Assembly (NCBI GenBank): GCA_026398815.1
Contig: JAPLSA010000012.1
Location: 1-64,000, forward strand
Direction: 5' to 3'
Length of the DNA stretch: 64,000 bases
DNA from: Gammaproteobacteria bacterium
GTDB lineage: Bacteria; Pseudomonadota; Gammaproteobacteria; Nevskiales; Nevskiaceae
The position numbers and the translations under genes are program-made. Positions 52,737 through 61,652 of the stretch are shown piece by piece. The notes beneath the pieces are model-generated. The model was not told where the DNA came from. It did no database searches and worked only from the letters and a program-made list of their open reading frames with translations. Numbering within the stretch: the first letter of the stretch is position 1; each line of letters opens with the position of its first letter.

Positions 52737-54374
52737 TCAGGCAGTGGCGGCGGAGCGGCGTTCAAGCCGGAAGCCCTGGTAGCCGTTGGCGACCACGTCC
52801 TGGCACCGGGCCACGTAGGTGTTGAAGCCGACGTACGGCATGAACACGCGGGTCTTGCCGGGCACATTGGAGCCGAGATACCAGCTGTTGCAGGTCGGGT
52901 AGACGGTCAGATCGGCGACTTCGTTGACATGGCTGACCCAGCCGTCCTCGGCGGCCTGCTCCGGCTCCATCGCCAGCACGTCGCGGCTGTCGAGGTAGCG
53001 GATGGTGTCGCTGATCAGGTTCACGTGCTGATCGATCGACACCATCATGTTGGAGAGCACCGACGGCGAGCCCGGCCCGGTGACCATGAACAGGTTCGGG
53101 AAGCCGACCGTCTGCAGGCCCAGGTAGGTGCGCGGCCCGGCCGCCCACTTCTCCCGCAGCGACTGGCCATTGCGGCCCTTGATGTCGACGCCGAGCAGCG
53201 CACCGGTCATCGCGTCGAAGCCGGTGGCGAAGACGATGTCGTCGACCGGGTAATCCACGCCGTCGACCCGGATGCCGGTTTCGGTGACTTCCTCGATCGG
53301 CGACTTGCTGACATCAACCAGATCGACATTGTCGCGGTTGAAGGTCTCGAAGTAGCCGGTGTCGCTGCACAGCCGCTTGCAGCCGACCACACCGTTGCGC
53401 GGCGCCAGGATCTCGGCCTTCTTCGGGTCCTTCACGATCGCGTGGATCTTGTCGACGATGAACTCGGCGACCGTCTTGTTGGCTTCGCCGTTGAACATCA
53501 GGTCGTTGAACGCGGCCATGAAATGCAGGCCGCCCAGGCCGTTCCAGCGTTCCTCGTAAATGCGTCGGCGTTCCTCGGCCGACACGCTCAGCGCCGACAC
53601 GTCGTTCAGATGGAACTGGGTCGCGAACGGCTGCTGGTAGGTGAAATTGCGCAGCTCGCCGTAGCGCGCCTTGGTGGCATTGCGCTCGTCCTCGGTCAGC
53701 GGCCGGTTGCGGGCCGGTACCGAGAAATTCGGCGTGCGCTGGAATACCGTGAGCCGGGCCGCCTGCCCGGCGATGTGCGGCGTCGACTGGATGCCGCTGG
53801 AGCCGGTGCCGATCAGCGCCACGCGCCGGCCGCTGAAATCCACACCTTCATGGGGCCAGTCGCTGGTGTAGAACACGCGGCCCCTGAACGCGTCGAGCCC
53901 GGCGAACTTCGGCTTGTTGGCGACCGAAAGCGTGCCGGTGGCCATGATGAAGTAGCGCGTGGTGACCGATTTGCCGTCATCGGTGGCAATGGTCCACAGG
54001 TGGCGAGCGTCGTCGTAGGTGGCGCTCAGCACCTTGGTGTTGAACTGCAGGTCCGGGCGCAGCTGGTAGCGGTCGGCGACGTGGTTGGCGTACTTCAGGA
54101 TGTCCGGCTGCGCCGAGTAGCGCTCCGGCCAGTTCCACTCCTGCTGCAGCGCATCGTCGAACTGGTAGCTGTACTCCATCGACTCGGTATCGCAGCGGGC
54201 GCCGGGATAGCGGTTCCAGAACCAGGTGCCGCCGACGCCGCTGCCGCGCTCGAAGACGCGGACCTTCAGACCCTGCTGGCGCAGGCGGTGGAGCATGAAC
54301 ATGCCGGCAAAGCCGGCGCCGACGACAACGGCATCGAAGTCGGCACGGCTGGTGATCGGGCTGCGGTCATCCAT
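52737..54374 (-). CDS. flavin-containing (Baeyer-Villiger type) monooxygenase
   Basis: A 545-residue flavoprotein. The FAD motif GAGFAG (19-24) and NADPH motif GTGSSG are present, and GTWFWNRYPGARCDTESMEYSY (49-70) is typical of cyclohexanone monooxygenase-like BVMOs. The BVMO fingerprint F-x-G-x3-H-x3-W is seen at 163-173 with Tyr169 in place of the usual His (FRGRVFYTSDW). It should insert oxygen into a ketone, or oxidise another substrate. ATG 54374 begins the Rossmann fold. It is in line with the RND and DUF1329 genes (gap 120 bp). Confidence 0.85.
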   Translation of the reverse strand: MDDRSPITSRADFDAVVVGAGFAGMFMLHRLRQQGLKVRVFERGSGVGGTWFWNRYPGARCDTESMEYSYQFDDALQQEWNWPERYSAQPDILKYANHVADRYQLRPDLQFNTKVLSATYDDARHLWTIATDDGKSVTTRYFIMATGTLSVANKPKFAGLDAFRGRVFYTSDWPHEGVDFSGRRVALIGTGSSGIQSTPHIAGQAARLTVFQRTPNFSVPARNRPLTEDERNATKARYGELRNFTYQQPFATQFHLNDVSALSVSAEERRRIYEERWNGLGGLHFMAAFNDLMFNGEANKTVAEFIVDKIHAIVKDPKKAEILAPRNGVVGCKRLCSDTGYFETFNRDNVDLVDVSKSPIEEVTETGIRVDGVDYPVDDIVFATGFDAMTGALLGVDIKGRNGQSLREKWAAGPRTYLGLQTVGFPNLFMVTGPGSPSVLSNMMVSIDQHVNLISDTIRYLDSRDVLAMEPEQAAEDGWVSHVNEVADLTVYPTCNSWYLGSNVPGKTRVFMPYVGFNTYVARCQDVVANGYQGFRLERRSAATA

Positions 54375-54467
54375 TCGAAGATCTCCTCGGGATCGTGGAT
54401 AGTCCGGCCTCTGCGGGCCGGTGCTTGGCATCGTCGAGACTGACAGCTGCGCCGTCCGATCCCGCCG

Positions 54468-54477
54468 CCCGTTCGGG
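54468..54477. promoter_or_regulatory. CCCG-N2-CGGG palindrome upstream of the BVMO gene
   Basis: CCCGTTCGGG lies in the 120-bp gap between the RND stop and the BVMO start. It resembles CCCGTACGGG at 58621-58630 in the DUF1329/kinase intergenic region, so both may bind the same regulator. Short palindromes like this can arise by chance in GC-rich DNA. Confidence 0.35.
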
Positions 54478-54494
54478 TAGGCGGCGAATGGACC

Positions 54495-56945
54495 TCAGAT
54501 CTTGGTGGTGACCTTGCCTTCAGTGAACAGCGCCAGGTCCACGCCTTCGCTGACCAGCGAGTTCGGCCGCAGCGCGAACTTCGGCCGCACCCACCAGATG
54601 ATCAACGGCAGTACCACCAGCGCCAGCACCATGTTGATGCCCATGATCGCAATCAGCAGCAGGCCCATGTCGGCGACGAACTTGAGCCCCGACATCGCGT
54701 ACCACGGGATGATGCCGATCACCATGACGCTGGCGGTGAACAGGATCGCCTTGCCGGTGGTGCGCAGCGCGCTGTCGATCGAGGCCGCCCAGCGCTCGTC
54801 ATCGCTGCCGGTGGTGGTCTGGATTTCCTCGCAGATGCGGCTCAGCAGGTAGATGCCGTAATCGATGCCGACACCGACGCCGATCGCCGCGACGATCATC
54901 GAATTGGTGTCGAGGCCGACGCCGAGCAGATGCATCGCCGCGATCAGCGCCTCGTTGGCAAGGTTCACCGGAATCAACAGGATGATGCCGGCCACCACCG
55001 ATTTGTAGGCGGCGATGCACATGATCAGGATGAACACGTTCAGCACCACGATCACCACCCACTGGTAGCGCGCGATCACGCGGTTGACCGCTTCCTGCAG
55101 CGCGATGGTGCCGGTCGCCAGCCGCACGCGGAACGCCGGGTGATCCTCGCCGACTTCCTTGACCGCGGCGGTCGCCGCGGCAATCGCGGCATCGACCGTT
55201 TCCTGCTTGTTGTCCGGATACCAGAGCGACACGGTGGAGTGCTGCAAGGTGCCATCGACGACATGGCTGAAGTTCTTGGAACTGGAGCCCATCATCGAGC
55301 CGATGGCCGCCGAGGCCACGGCGCGCTCGCGCGGATCGATCATCGACCAGCGTGGGTCGCCGCCATTGAACAGGCGATTCGATTCGCGCAGGTAATCGGC
55401 GAAGGTAAGCGTGGCGCGCGGCGGGTTCGGGCCCTTCTCCATCAGTTCCTGAAGGCGGGTCATGGTCTCGTAGCTGTCGACCGTGTGGGTGGTCCAGTCC
55501 GACGAGTCCGGGTCCTTGGCTTCCAGCACGATTTCCAGGGTGTTGACGCCGGGGAAGCTGCCGTTGATCGCCCGCACCGACTGGTTGAACGCCGAGTCGT
55601 ACCACAGCAGGTTGGTGCCTTCGACCGGATTGCCGATCCTGATCTGCGACGAAGTCCAGACCGCGAGCACCGACAGCACCACCACCACCACCGAGGTCAG
55701 CCGCGCGCGGCGGCCATGGCTCAGCGACGAGATCCCGCCCAGCAGGCGCTGGATGCGGCGATGCACGCCCGATTCCTGGCCGTGTCCGGTCAGCTGCTGG
55801 ACGTTCTTCGGCGGCGGCAAGGTGGCCAGCAGCAGCGAGATCAGCACGCAGCCGGTGGGGATCAGCCAGACCGCCCACATGCCGCAGAAGATCGCGTGGC
55901 GGACCATCGCCGGAATCGGCGCGGCCATCACCACAACGATGCCGAGCACGTCGGTCAGGATGCCGAGCACGCTGGGCGCCAGCATCACCGTCATGGTGAT
56001 TTCGGCGGCCTTCACCCGGTCCTTCACGTGGCCGCCGAGCGCAGCGAAGATTTCGTAATAGCGCTCGGTGAACTGAACGGAGTGGGAGAACGAACGCGCC
56101 GTCAGCAGCAGCGGCACGATCATCAGCAGCGGCTCGATCGAGATGTTCAGCCAGCCGACCAGGCCGAAGGCCCAGGTTGCCGCCGTGGCACTGGTGATGA
56201 TTGGCGTCAGCACGCCGACGACATTGCGCATGTACAGCGCCAGCGCGGCGATCAGCAGCCCCAGCGTGACGCAGAAGATGCCGACCATCTGCCATTCGTA
56301 GCGGTACACCCAGCCGATCAGGGTCGGCTGGCCGGCGATGAACACCTCGTGGTTGTCGTCGCGGGCGGCCTGGGCCAGCGCCTCGACGTACTCGAAGGCC
56401 TCGCCGTAATCGATCTTCGCTTCGATGAACGTGGCCATCACGATCGTCGAGCGGTTGTCCTCGGAGATCAGGAAGGTGCGGACGTTCGGCGCGCGGTCGA
56501 CACGATGGCGGAACTCGGCGATCTCCTCGGCATTGGCCGGCGGGTGGTTCGACATCAGCGGCCGCATGTCGATGCCGTCCGGCGTGGCTTCGGCGAAGCG
56601 CGCCTTTTCGGTGGTCACCGACAGGATCTGCTCGTGATCCACGGCCGGCGCCTTGTCGATGTCGCGGGTCATCTGCCAGGTCTTGGCCAGCGTCTTCTCG
56701 TTGAAGATGTCGCCGTTCTTGACCCGGATCATCACCATCACGGTCAGCGGGCTGCCGAAGTTCGGATGCGCCTTGTAGACCTGCACGAACGGATCATCGG
56801 TCGGCAGCAGGTCGCTGAACACGGTTTCCAGCTTCACCCTCGGCAGGCCGGCGGCAAAGAACACGGTGATGGCGCCAAAGACGAGGTATGACAGCTTGCG
56901 ATGAGCAAGCACCCAATGGGCAAGACGGGCACGCAACGAGGTCAT
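54495..56945 (-). CDS. RND-superfamily (MMPL) exporter
   Basis: An 816-residue inner-membrane transporter of the MMPL type with about 12 membrane segments: one near residues 20-36, two blocks of five to six (about 225-410 and 640-790), and two large periplasmic loops between. Conserved segments such as GVGIDYGIYLLSR in the second block fit the family, which moves lipids, hopanoids or hydrophobic compounds. ATG 56945 is preferred over TTG at 56951. It follows the DUF1329 gene by 66 bp; RND, DUF1329 and outer-membrane partners commonly cluster. Confidence 0.85.
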   Translation of the reverse strand: MTSLRARLAHWVLAHRKLSYLVFGAITVFFAAGLPRVKLETVFSDLLPTDDPFVQVYKAHPNFGSPLTVMVMIRVKNGDIFNEKTLAKTWQMTRDIDKAPAVDHEQILSVTTEKARFAEATPDGIDMRPLMSNHPPANAEEIAEFRHRVDRAPNVRTFLISEDNRSTIVMATFIEAKIDYGEAFEYVEALAQAARDDNHEVFIAGQPTLIGWVYRYEWQMVGIFCVTLGLLIAALALYMRNVVGVLTPIITSATAATWAFGLVGWLNISIEPLLMIVPLLLTARSFSHSVQFTERYYEIFAALGGHVKDRVKAAEITMTVMLAPSVLGILTDVLGIVVVMAAPIPAMVRHAIFCGMWAVWLIPTGCVLISLLLATLPPPKNVQQLTGHGQESGVHRRIQRLLGGISSLSHGRRARLTSVVVVVLSVLAVWTSSQIRIGNPVEGTNLLWYDSAFNQSVRAINGSFPGVNTLEIVLEAKDPDSSDWTTHTVDSYETMTRLQELMEKGPNPPRATLTFADYLRESNRLFNGGDPRWSMIDPRERAVASAAIGSMMGSSSKNFSHVVDGTLQHSTVSLWYPDNKQETVDAAIAAATAAVKEVGEDHPAFRVRLATGTIALQEAVNRVIARYQWVVIVVLNVFILIMCIAAYKSVVAGIILLIPVNLANEALIAAMHLLGVGLDTNSMIVAAIGVGVGIDYGIYLLSRICEEIQTTTGSDDERWAASIDSALRTTGKAILFTASVMVIGIIPWYAMSGLKFVADMGLLLIAIMGINMVLALVVLPLIIWWVRPKFALRPNSLVSEGVDLALFTEGKVTTKI

Positions 56946-57011
56946 GAGCAAAAAGGTCAGCAGGACGGCCCGCAGCGCGGGCGTCGGGAAGTGGATGCGG
57001 GGTGCGCGGTC

Positions 57012-58394
57012 TCAGACCGCGCCGAGGCGTTGCAGCGCGGCCTGGGTCAGATACTTGTCGTAGTACTTCGGGTCGTTGGCACCACTCTGGTAGACCGACT
57101 CCAGCGCCCGCACCTGCTCCAGCCGGGTGACGCTATTGGTCTGGATGTCGCTGGAAGTGACGTGCGCCCAGCTCCAGTACGGATGCTTGCCGTCCATGAA
57201 TTTCTTGCCACCCTGGTCGTACAGCGAATAGGCGCCATCGAACGAGCGGTACGGCTTCATATTGCGATCGTAGGTGACCATGCCGATGACGATCTGGTTG
57301 CGGGCATCGAAGTAGACCCGCTTCTTGCCGATCGGCGCGCGCGGGAACTTGACCGGCTCGGCCTCGACGATCACCGCTTCCGGCACCAGTTCGACGGTGG
57401 CGTCCCAGAACGTCTTGCCCTTCGGCCCGCCGTGGGTCTTGTGCTCCCAGTTCGGATGATCGGAAGCCCAGCCGTCGGCGAGCCCGGCCAGGAACGGCCC
57501 ACGCCCGACCACCTTGTAGTTGCCCCAGGTGTACAGCGGATCACCGGCCGCCCAGGCATCGGACAGGAACAGCGTCAGGCCCGGGATCAGCGGCTCGAAG
57601 CGCTGGTCGGACGGGAACTGGCGGATGCGGCGGAACTCCGGCACATAGCCGTACAGCGCCGGGAAGGTCGAATGGTCGTAGTCCCAGATGTTCAGGAAGC
57701 TGGTGCCGCGATAGGCCTGCGGTTCCAGGAAGAACACGCTCTGGAAGCGCAGCTTGTCCTTGTTCTGCGGCCAGTACGGCTTCGGGTCCATGGTCACCCG
57801 CGCCACCGGCGAGAACTCGCACCAGCCGCCGGAGTAGCGGAAACGGACATCGCCGGACTGGTCGACCGCGTACAGCTTCAGCGCGTAGAACGAGGCGTCG
57901 TGGCGGCCCCAGTTCAGCGTTTGCGCCGCGAACAGTTCCAGGCCGTTCTTCGGCTCCGGAAACGGGTTGCCGCCGATCCACGGCTGGCCATCGGCCTTGT
58001 TGACGACATTGCCCTTGGCATCGAACGCGGCCTGGCCGGCGTTCTTCACCGTGGCTTCCACGTAGTCCCACGGCGACAGCCGCATGATGTCGGTCGTGGT
58101 CTTGCCGACTTTCAGCCGACGGCCCTGCTTGAGGATCTGCTCGTAGCGCACCGGTTCCAGCAGATCCTTGACCAGCTCGACATTGGACGCGTCGATGGTG
58201 TCGCCGGTCTTGATCTTGCCCTTGGTATAGCCCTCGATCGACAGCAGTTCCTCGGGATAGGCCTTGGAGATCTCGCCGTTGGCGGCGATCGCCTCCGACA
58301 GCGGCATCAGCACGCCGGTGCCGAGCGCGCCACGCGCCGCATCGGACAGGAACTTGCGGCGCGAATAGTCGCGGTCGTAACGGGTGATGCGCAT
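57012..58394 (-). CDS. DUF1329 Tat-exported protein
   Basis: A 460-residue protein with a twin-arginine signal (YSRRKFLSDAARGALGTG, cleavage near residue 35). The rest is a DUF1329 domain, related to LolA/LolB-like beta folds, with typical YPQNKDKLRFQSVFF and KKRVYFD segments. DUF1329 proteins are often co-encoded with RND/MMPL pumps and are thought to carry hydrophobic cargo through the periplasm. ATG 58394 begins the Tat signal; the longer frame upstream to 59207 is antisense to the kinase. Tat export is unusual for the family and suggests folding before transport. Confidence 0.85.
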   Translation of the reverse strand: MRITRYDRDYSRRKFLSDAARGALGTGVLMPLSEAIAANGEISKAYPEELLSIEGYTKGKIKTGDTIDASNVELVKDLLEPVRYEQILKQGRRLKVGKTTTDIMRLSPWDYVEATVKNAGQAAFDAKGNVVNKADGQPWIGGNPFPEPKNGLELFAAQTLNWGRHDASFYALKLYAVDQSGDVRFRYSGGWCEFSPVARVTMDPKPYWPQNKDKLRFQSVFFLEPQAYRGTSFLNIWDYDHSTFPALYGYVPEFRRIRQFPSDQRFEPLIPGLTLFLSDAWAAGDPLYTWGNYKVVGRGPFLAGLADGWASDHPNWEHKTHGGPKGKTFWDATVELVPEAVIVEAEPVKFPRAPIGKKRVYFDARNQIVIGMVTYDRNMKPYRSFDGAYSLYDQGGKKFMDGKHPYWSWAHVTSSDIQTNSVTRLEQVRALESVYQSGANDPKYYDKYLTQAALQRLGAV

Positions 58395-58710
58395 CGTCAA
58401 GCTCCTCGCTTCGCGTTCGGTGGCCCCGTTCTTGGTCGGGTACCGTACGATCGGTTGCAGACGGCGAAATGCTGAAAAATCCGCCGCTTGCGTCAGGGCA
58501 CAGGTCAGGGTGCCAGAAGACCGAACCGTAAACCCGGAACGGCAGCCGCCGCAAGCGAACGCCGCTCGCGGCGGCCGCGAATGCTGCGGCGCGGCATCTT
58601 GACCGGCGGTGAGGATTCCACCCGTACGGGTAGTGCGCACCCCTATCCGCAGCAACGACGCTCCACTACACAAGAACCGGTACGGGATTCCCAGCCGGAC
58701 GGAGGAGAGC
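58395..58710. promoter_or_regulatory. divergent regulatory region between DUF1329 and the kinase leader
   Basis: About 316 bp without a full gene. It contains a perfect 12-bp palindrome ACCCGTACGGGT (58620-58631), a near copy CCGGTACGGG (58677-58686; centres 56 bp apart) and a CCGTAC half site (58443-58448). These are good candidates for a response regulator or LuxR-type binding site controlling either direction. No sigma-54-type element was found. Confidence 0.5.
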
Positions 58711-58761
58711 ATGACCCCCTGCAACATCGCCGCGCCCGACGCCCGCGAGGGCGCCGCATGA
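58711..58761 (+). CDS. 16-codon leader peptide in front of the kinase gene
   Basis: An ATG with a near-perfect ribosome site (GGAGGAGAGC just upstream) opens a 16-codon frame that ends with TGA overlapping the kinase ATG (ATGA at 58758-58761). The predicted peptide is MTPCNIAAPDAREGAA. The overlap suggests translational coupling of the kinase to this short frame. Too short to be sure it is a real gene. Confidence 0.4.
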   Translation: MTPCNIAAPDAREGAA

Positions 58762-59684
58762 ATACCGTGTCCGCCCTCGACAGCGGCAGCGACCGGGTCC
58801 GCGCCCCGAGCCCGCAACGTCTGCGCCGCGACGCCGGCAGCAGCCGGGTGCAGGCCGAACTGGAAGTTCGCAACAGCGAGTTGCGCCACCTGCGTGAGTC
58901 GCTGCGCGAGGAAGCGCGGCGGCGCGAAGCTGCCGAGGCGGCACTCGCCAAGGCGCGCCGCCAGCACACCGCCGAACTGGCGCGCCTTTCGCGATCCAGC
59001 GCCACCGGCGAAATGGCCGGCGCCCTCGCCCACCAGCTCGGCCAGCCACTGGCGGCAACGCTCAACTACCTGCATGGCTGCCAGCTGCGCCTGCAGCACG
59101 ACAATTTCGACGCCGAGGCCTTCCAGGCGGCGCTGGCGCTGGCGATCGAGCAAGTCGAGCAGGCCGGCGGCATCGTCGGCCACGTGCGCAACTTCGTGGC
59201 CCGCCATGTACCGGACAGCCGCGCCGTCGATCTACATGCGCTGATCCGGCAGACCTCGGCGCTGCTCGATGCCGATTGTCGGCAGCACGGCGTCGAGGTG
59301 GTGATGGATCTGGCACCGGGCGCCCCGGAAGCGCTGGCCGATCCGCTGGAAGTGCAGCAGGTGCTGCTGAACCTGATGCGCAATGCCGTCGATGCGATGG
59401 CGGCGACCGACGGCCTGCCGCGCCGCCTGACGCTCCGCACGCAGCTGCCGGCCCACGGCCGTCGGATCGAGATCGAAGTGGCCGACAGCGGCCCCGGCAT
59501 CTCGGCAGCGGATCTGCCGCGCATCTTCGAGAGCTGGTACACGACCAAGCGGAACGGCCTGGGCCTGGGGCTCGCCGTCTGCCGCACGATCGTGGAATCC
59601 CATGGTGGCACCCTCCGCGTGCAGCCCGGCAATGCCGGCGGTGCCACGTTCCGATTTGATCTGACTCTGGTGAGCCGAGCATGA
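58758..59684 (+). CDS. soluble sensor histidine kinase, FixL-like catalytic core
   Basis: A 308-residue kinase without membrane segments. A coiled-coil region (about 28-80, rich in Glu/Arg) precedes the HisKA domain with H92 in ALAHQLGQPLAATLNYLHG, a context as in FixL/TodS-type kinases, then an ATPase domain with N, G1 (DSGPG) and G2 (GLGLG) boxes. No PAS or other sensor domain is evident, so input may come from a partner protein. ATG 58758 follows GAGGG. Its stop overlaps the response regulator start by 4 bp. Confidence 0.85.
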   Translation: MNTVSALDSGSDRVRAPSPQRLRRDAGSSRVQAELEVRNSELRHLRESLREEARRREAAEAALAKARRQHTAELARLSRSSATGEMAGALAHQLGQPLAATLNYLHGCQLRLQHDNFDAEAFQAALALAIEQVEQAGGIVGHVRNFVARHVPDSRAVDLHALIRQTSALLDADCRQHGVEVVMDLAPGAPEALADPLEVQQVLLNLMRNAVDAMAATDGLPRRLTLRTQLPAHGRRIEIEVADSGPGISAADLPRIFESWYTTKRNGLGLGLAVCRTIVESHGGTLRVQPGNAGGATFRFDLTLVSRA

Positions 59685-60307
59685 GAGCTGAAAGCGAAAA
59701 CCTGGACCCGCAAGCCACCGTGTTCGTCGTCGATGACGACGCCTCGGTACGCAATTCGCTGCGCTGGCTGCTGGAGTCGATGAAGCTGAAGGTGCAGACC
59801 TTCGAATCCGCCGAAGCCTTCCTGGCCGTTGCCCGCCCCGATGCCCGCGGCTGTCTGGTGCTCGACGTGCAGATGCCCGGCATGTCCGGCCCGGCGCTGT
59901 TCGAGGAATGCAAGCGCCGCCACATCAACCTGCCCACCCTGTTCCTGTCCGGCCACGGCGACGTGCCGGTGGTGGTCGACACCATCAAGGGCGGGGCCGT
60001 CGATTTCCTGGTCAAGCCGAGCAACAACCAGGTGCTGCTGGAACGCGTCCAGCAGGCCCTGAGCGAGGACCAGGCCAGCCAGGACGCCCGCCAGCGCGAA
60101 ACGCGGCTGGCCCAGCGCCTCGATGCACTGACCACCCGCGAGCGCGAAATCCTCGAACAGGTCGTGGCCGGCCGCAGCAACAAGGAAGTCGGCCGCGCGC
60201 TCGGCATCAGCTACAAGACCGTCGAAGCCCACCGGGGCCGCCTGATGCGGAAGATGGGCGCCGCCTCGTTCGCCGAACTGCTGCAGATGATGCTGACCCG
60301 CGCCTGA
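59681..60307 (+). CDS. FixJ-family response regulator
   Basis: A 208-residue two-domain regulator: receiver (about 10-125) with DDD18-20, phospho-acceptor D62 in LVLDVQMPGMSG and Lys in FLVKP, then a LuxR-type helix-turn-helix (about 145-205; LTTREREILEQVVAGRSNKEVGRALGISYKTVEAHRGRLMRKM). It is the partner of the upstream kinase (ATGA overlap). It likely binds near the CCCGTACGGG element and controls the DUF1329/RND/BVMO genes, by position only. Confidence 0.88.
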   Translation: MRAESENLDPQATVFVVDDDASVRNSLRWLLESMKLKVQTFESAEAFLAVARPDARGCLVLDVQMPGMSGPALFEECKRRHINLPTLFLSGHGDVPVVVDTIKGGAVDFLVKPSNNQVLLERVQQALSEDQASQDARQRETRLAQRLDALTTREREILEQVVAGRSNKEVGRALGISYKTVEAHRGRLMRKMGAASFAELLQMMLTRA

Positions 60308-60501
60308 GCCGAACCGCCCCGGCCGGGGCCAGTTGATCTCGTCTCCGCCGCATCCGCCGTGCCGGTTGCTTCGCTTCCCGCCGATCGACGATCCGGCGTT
60401 AGCCGCCGGCGTGCCGGATTGGCTGCCGATCACCACCGGGCGAGTGCCAATCCGCCTCGCCTCCACCTTTCGCTGTCCCGAACCGTCCAGGAATCCTGAC
60501 C
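60308..60501. other. intergenic region upstream of the oxidoreductase gene
   Basis: 194 bp with a short GC hairpin right after the response regulator stop (GCCCC-GGCC-GGGGC, about 60318-60331) and an imperfect inverted repeat TCCGGC/GCCGGA near 60391-60418 that could be an operator. No gene seen. Confidence 0.35.
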
Positions 60502-61530
60502 ATGCCGCAGTCCGCCACCGTCAACCGCCGCCTCGTGCTGGTCGCCTCGCCCAAGGGAGAGCCGACCACCGACACTTTCCGTCTCGAATCGGTGCCGGTG
60601 CCGAAGCCGGGCCCGGGCCAGGTGCTGCTGCGCACGCTGTGGCTGTCGCTGGACCCGTACATGCGTGTGCGGATCTACGAGACCGATGGCTACATGCCGT
60701 CGGTGAAGCCGGGCGAAGTGATGGTCGGCGGCACGGTGTCGGAGGTGGTGGCGTCCAATCATGACGGCTACCAGGTCGGCGATCTGGTGCAGGCCTATTC
60801 CGGCTGGCAGGACTACGCGCTGTCCGGCGGCGAGGACATCATCGTCAAGCTGCCGAAGACTGCCCGCCAGCCGAGCCTGTATCTCGGCAGCCTCGGCATG
60901 CCGGGTTTCACCGCCTGGTACGCGCTGAACCAGATCGGCAAGCCGAAGGCCGGCGAAACCTTCGTCGTCGCGGCTGCCACCGGTGCGGTCGGTCAGATCA
61001 TCGGCCAGCTGGCCAAGCGGGCCGGCTGCCGCGTGGTCGGCATCGCCGGCGGCGCCGACAAGTGCGCGTACGCGGTCAAGGAACTGGGCTTCGATGTCTG
61101 CGTCGACCATCGCGGCGCCGACCTGCCGGCGCGCCTGAAGGCTGCCTGCCCGAACGGCATCGACATCTACATGGAAAACGTCGGCGGGCCGGTGTTCGAC
61201 GCGGTGCTGCCGCTGATGAACATGAACTCACGGATGCCGGTCTGCGGCCTGATCTCGCATTACTCCGGCGCCGGCCTCGGTGGCGCTGACCGCCTGCCCG
61301 GCTTCCTGACCGAAGCGCTGTTCAAGCGCATGAAGATCGAGGGTTTCATCATCTTCGACCAGTACCCGGCCCACTACGGTCGCTTCCTGGCCGAGATGAC
61401 GGCGCCGATCGAAGCCGGCGACGTGAAGATCCGCGAGCATGTCGTCAACGGCCTCGATGCGGCGCCGCAGGGCTTCATCGAACTGCTGGGCGGCGGCAAC
61501 TTCGGCAAGGTTGTCGTCAAGGTGGCTTGA
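60502..61530 (+). CDS. NADP-dependent medium-chain oxidoreductase (zinc-independent)
   Basis: A 342-residue enzyme of the MDR superfamily, leukotriene B4 12-hydroxydehydrogenase/CurA-like branch. It has an N-terminal GroES-like domain and a Rossmann domain with AATGAVGQIIGQLAK (about 155-169), and LWLSLDPYMRVR and VGGPVFDAVLPLMN motifs of the group. No zinc ligands are present. It reduces the double bond of enones or similar compounds. AGGAATCC precedes the ATG. It stands alone after a 194-bp gap. Confidence 0.85.
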   Translation: MPQSATVNRRLVLVASPKGEPTTDTFRLESVPVPKPGPGQVLLRTLWLSLDPYMRVRIYETDGYMPSVKPGEVMVGGTVSEVVASNHDGYQVGDLVQAYSGWQDYALSGGEDIIVKLPKTARQPSLYLGSLGMPGFTAWYALNQIGKPKAGETFVVAAATGAVGQIIGQLAKRAGCRVVGIAGGADKCAYAVKELGFDVCVDHRGADLPARLKAACPNGIDIYMENVGGPVFDAVLPLMNMNSRMPVCGLISHYSGAGLGGADRLPGFLTEALFKRMKIEGFIIFDQYPAHYGRFLAEMTAPIEAGDVKIREHVVNGLDAAPQGFIELLGGGNFGKVVVKVA

Positions 61531-61652
61531 CCGCCTCCGGTTGCGCGATGGACGAATTCCCGTCGGACGACCAGGAACGCCAGGGCGCAGCGGCGTTGTA
61601 CAGTTCCGATCGTGCCCCGCCGTCTGCGGGACCCGCCCGAGAACGCCATCGC

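Noticed and set aside
54930-56891. Long plus-strand open frame opposite the RND exporter
   Set aside because: Composition is His/Arg/Asp-rich with no hydrophobic core, and it mirrors the membrane protein's codons.
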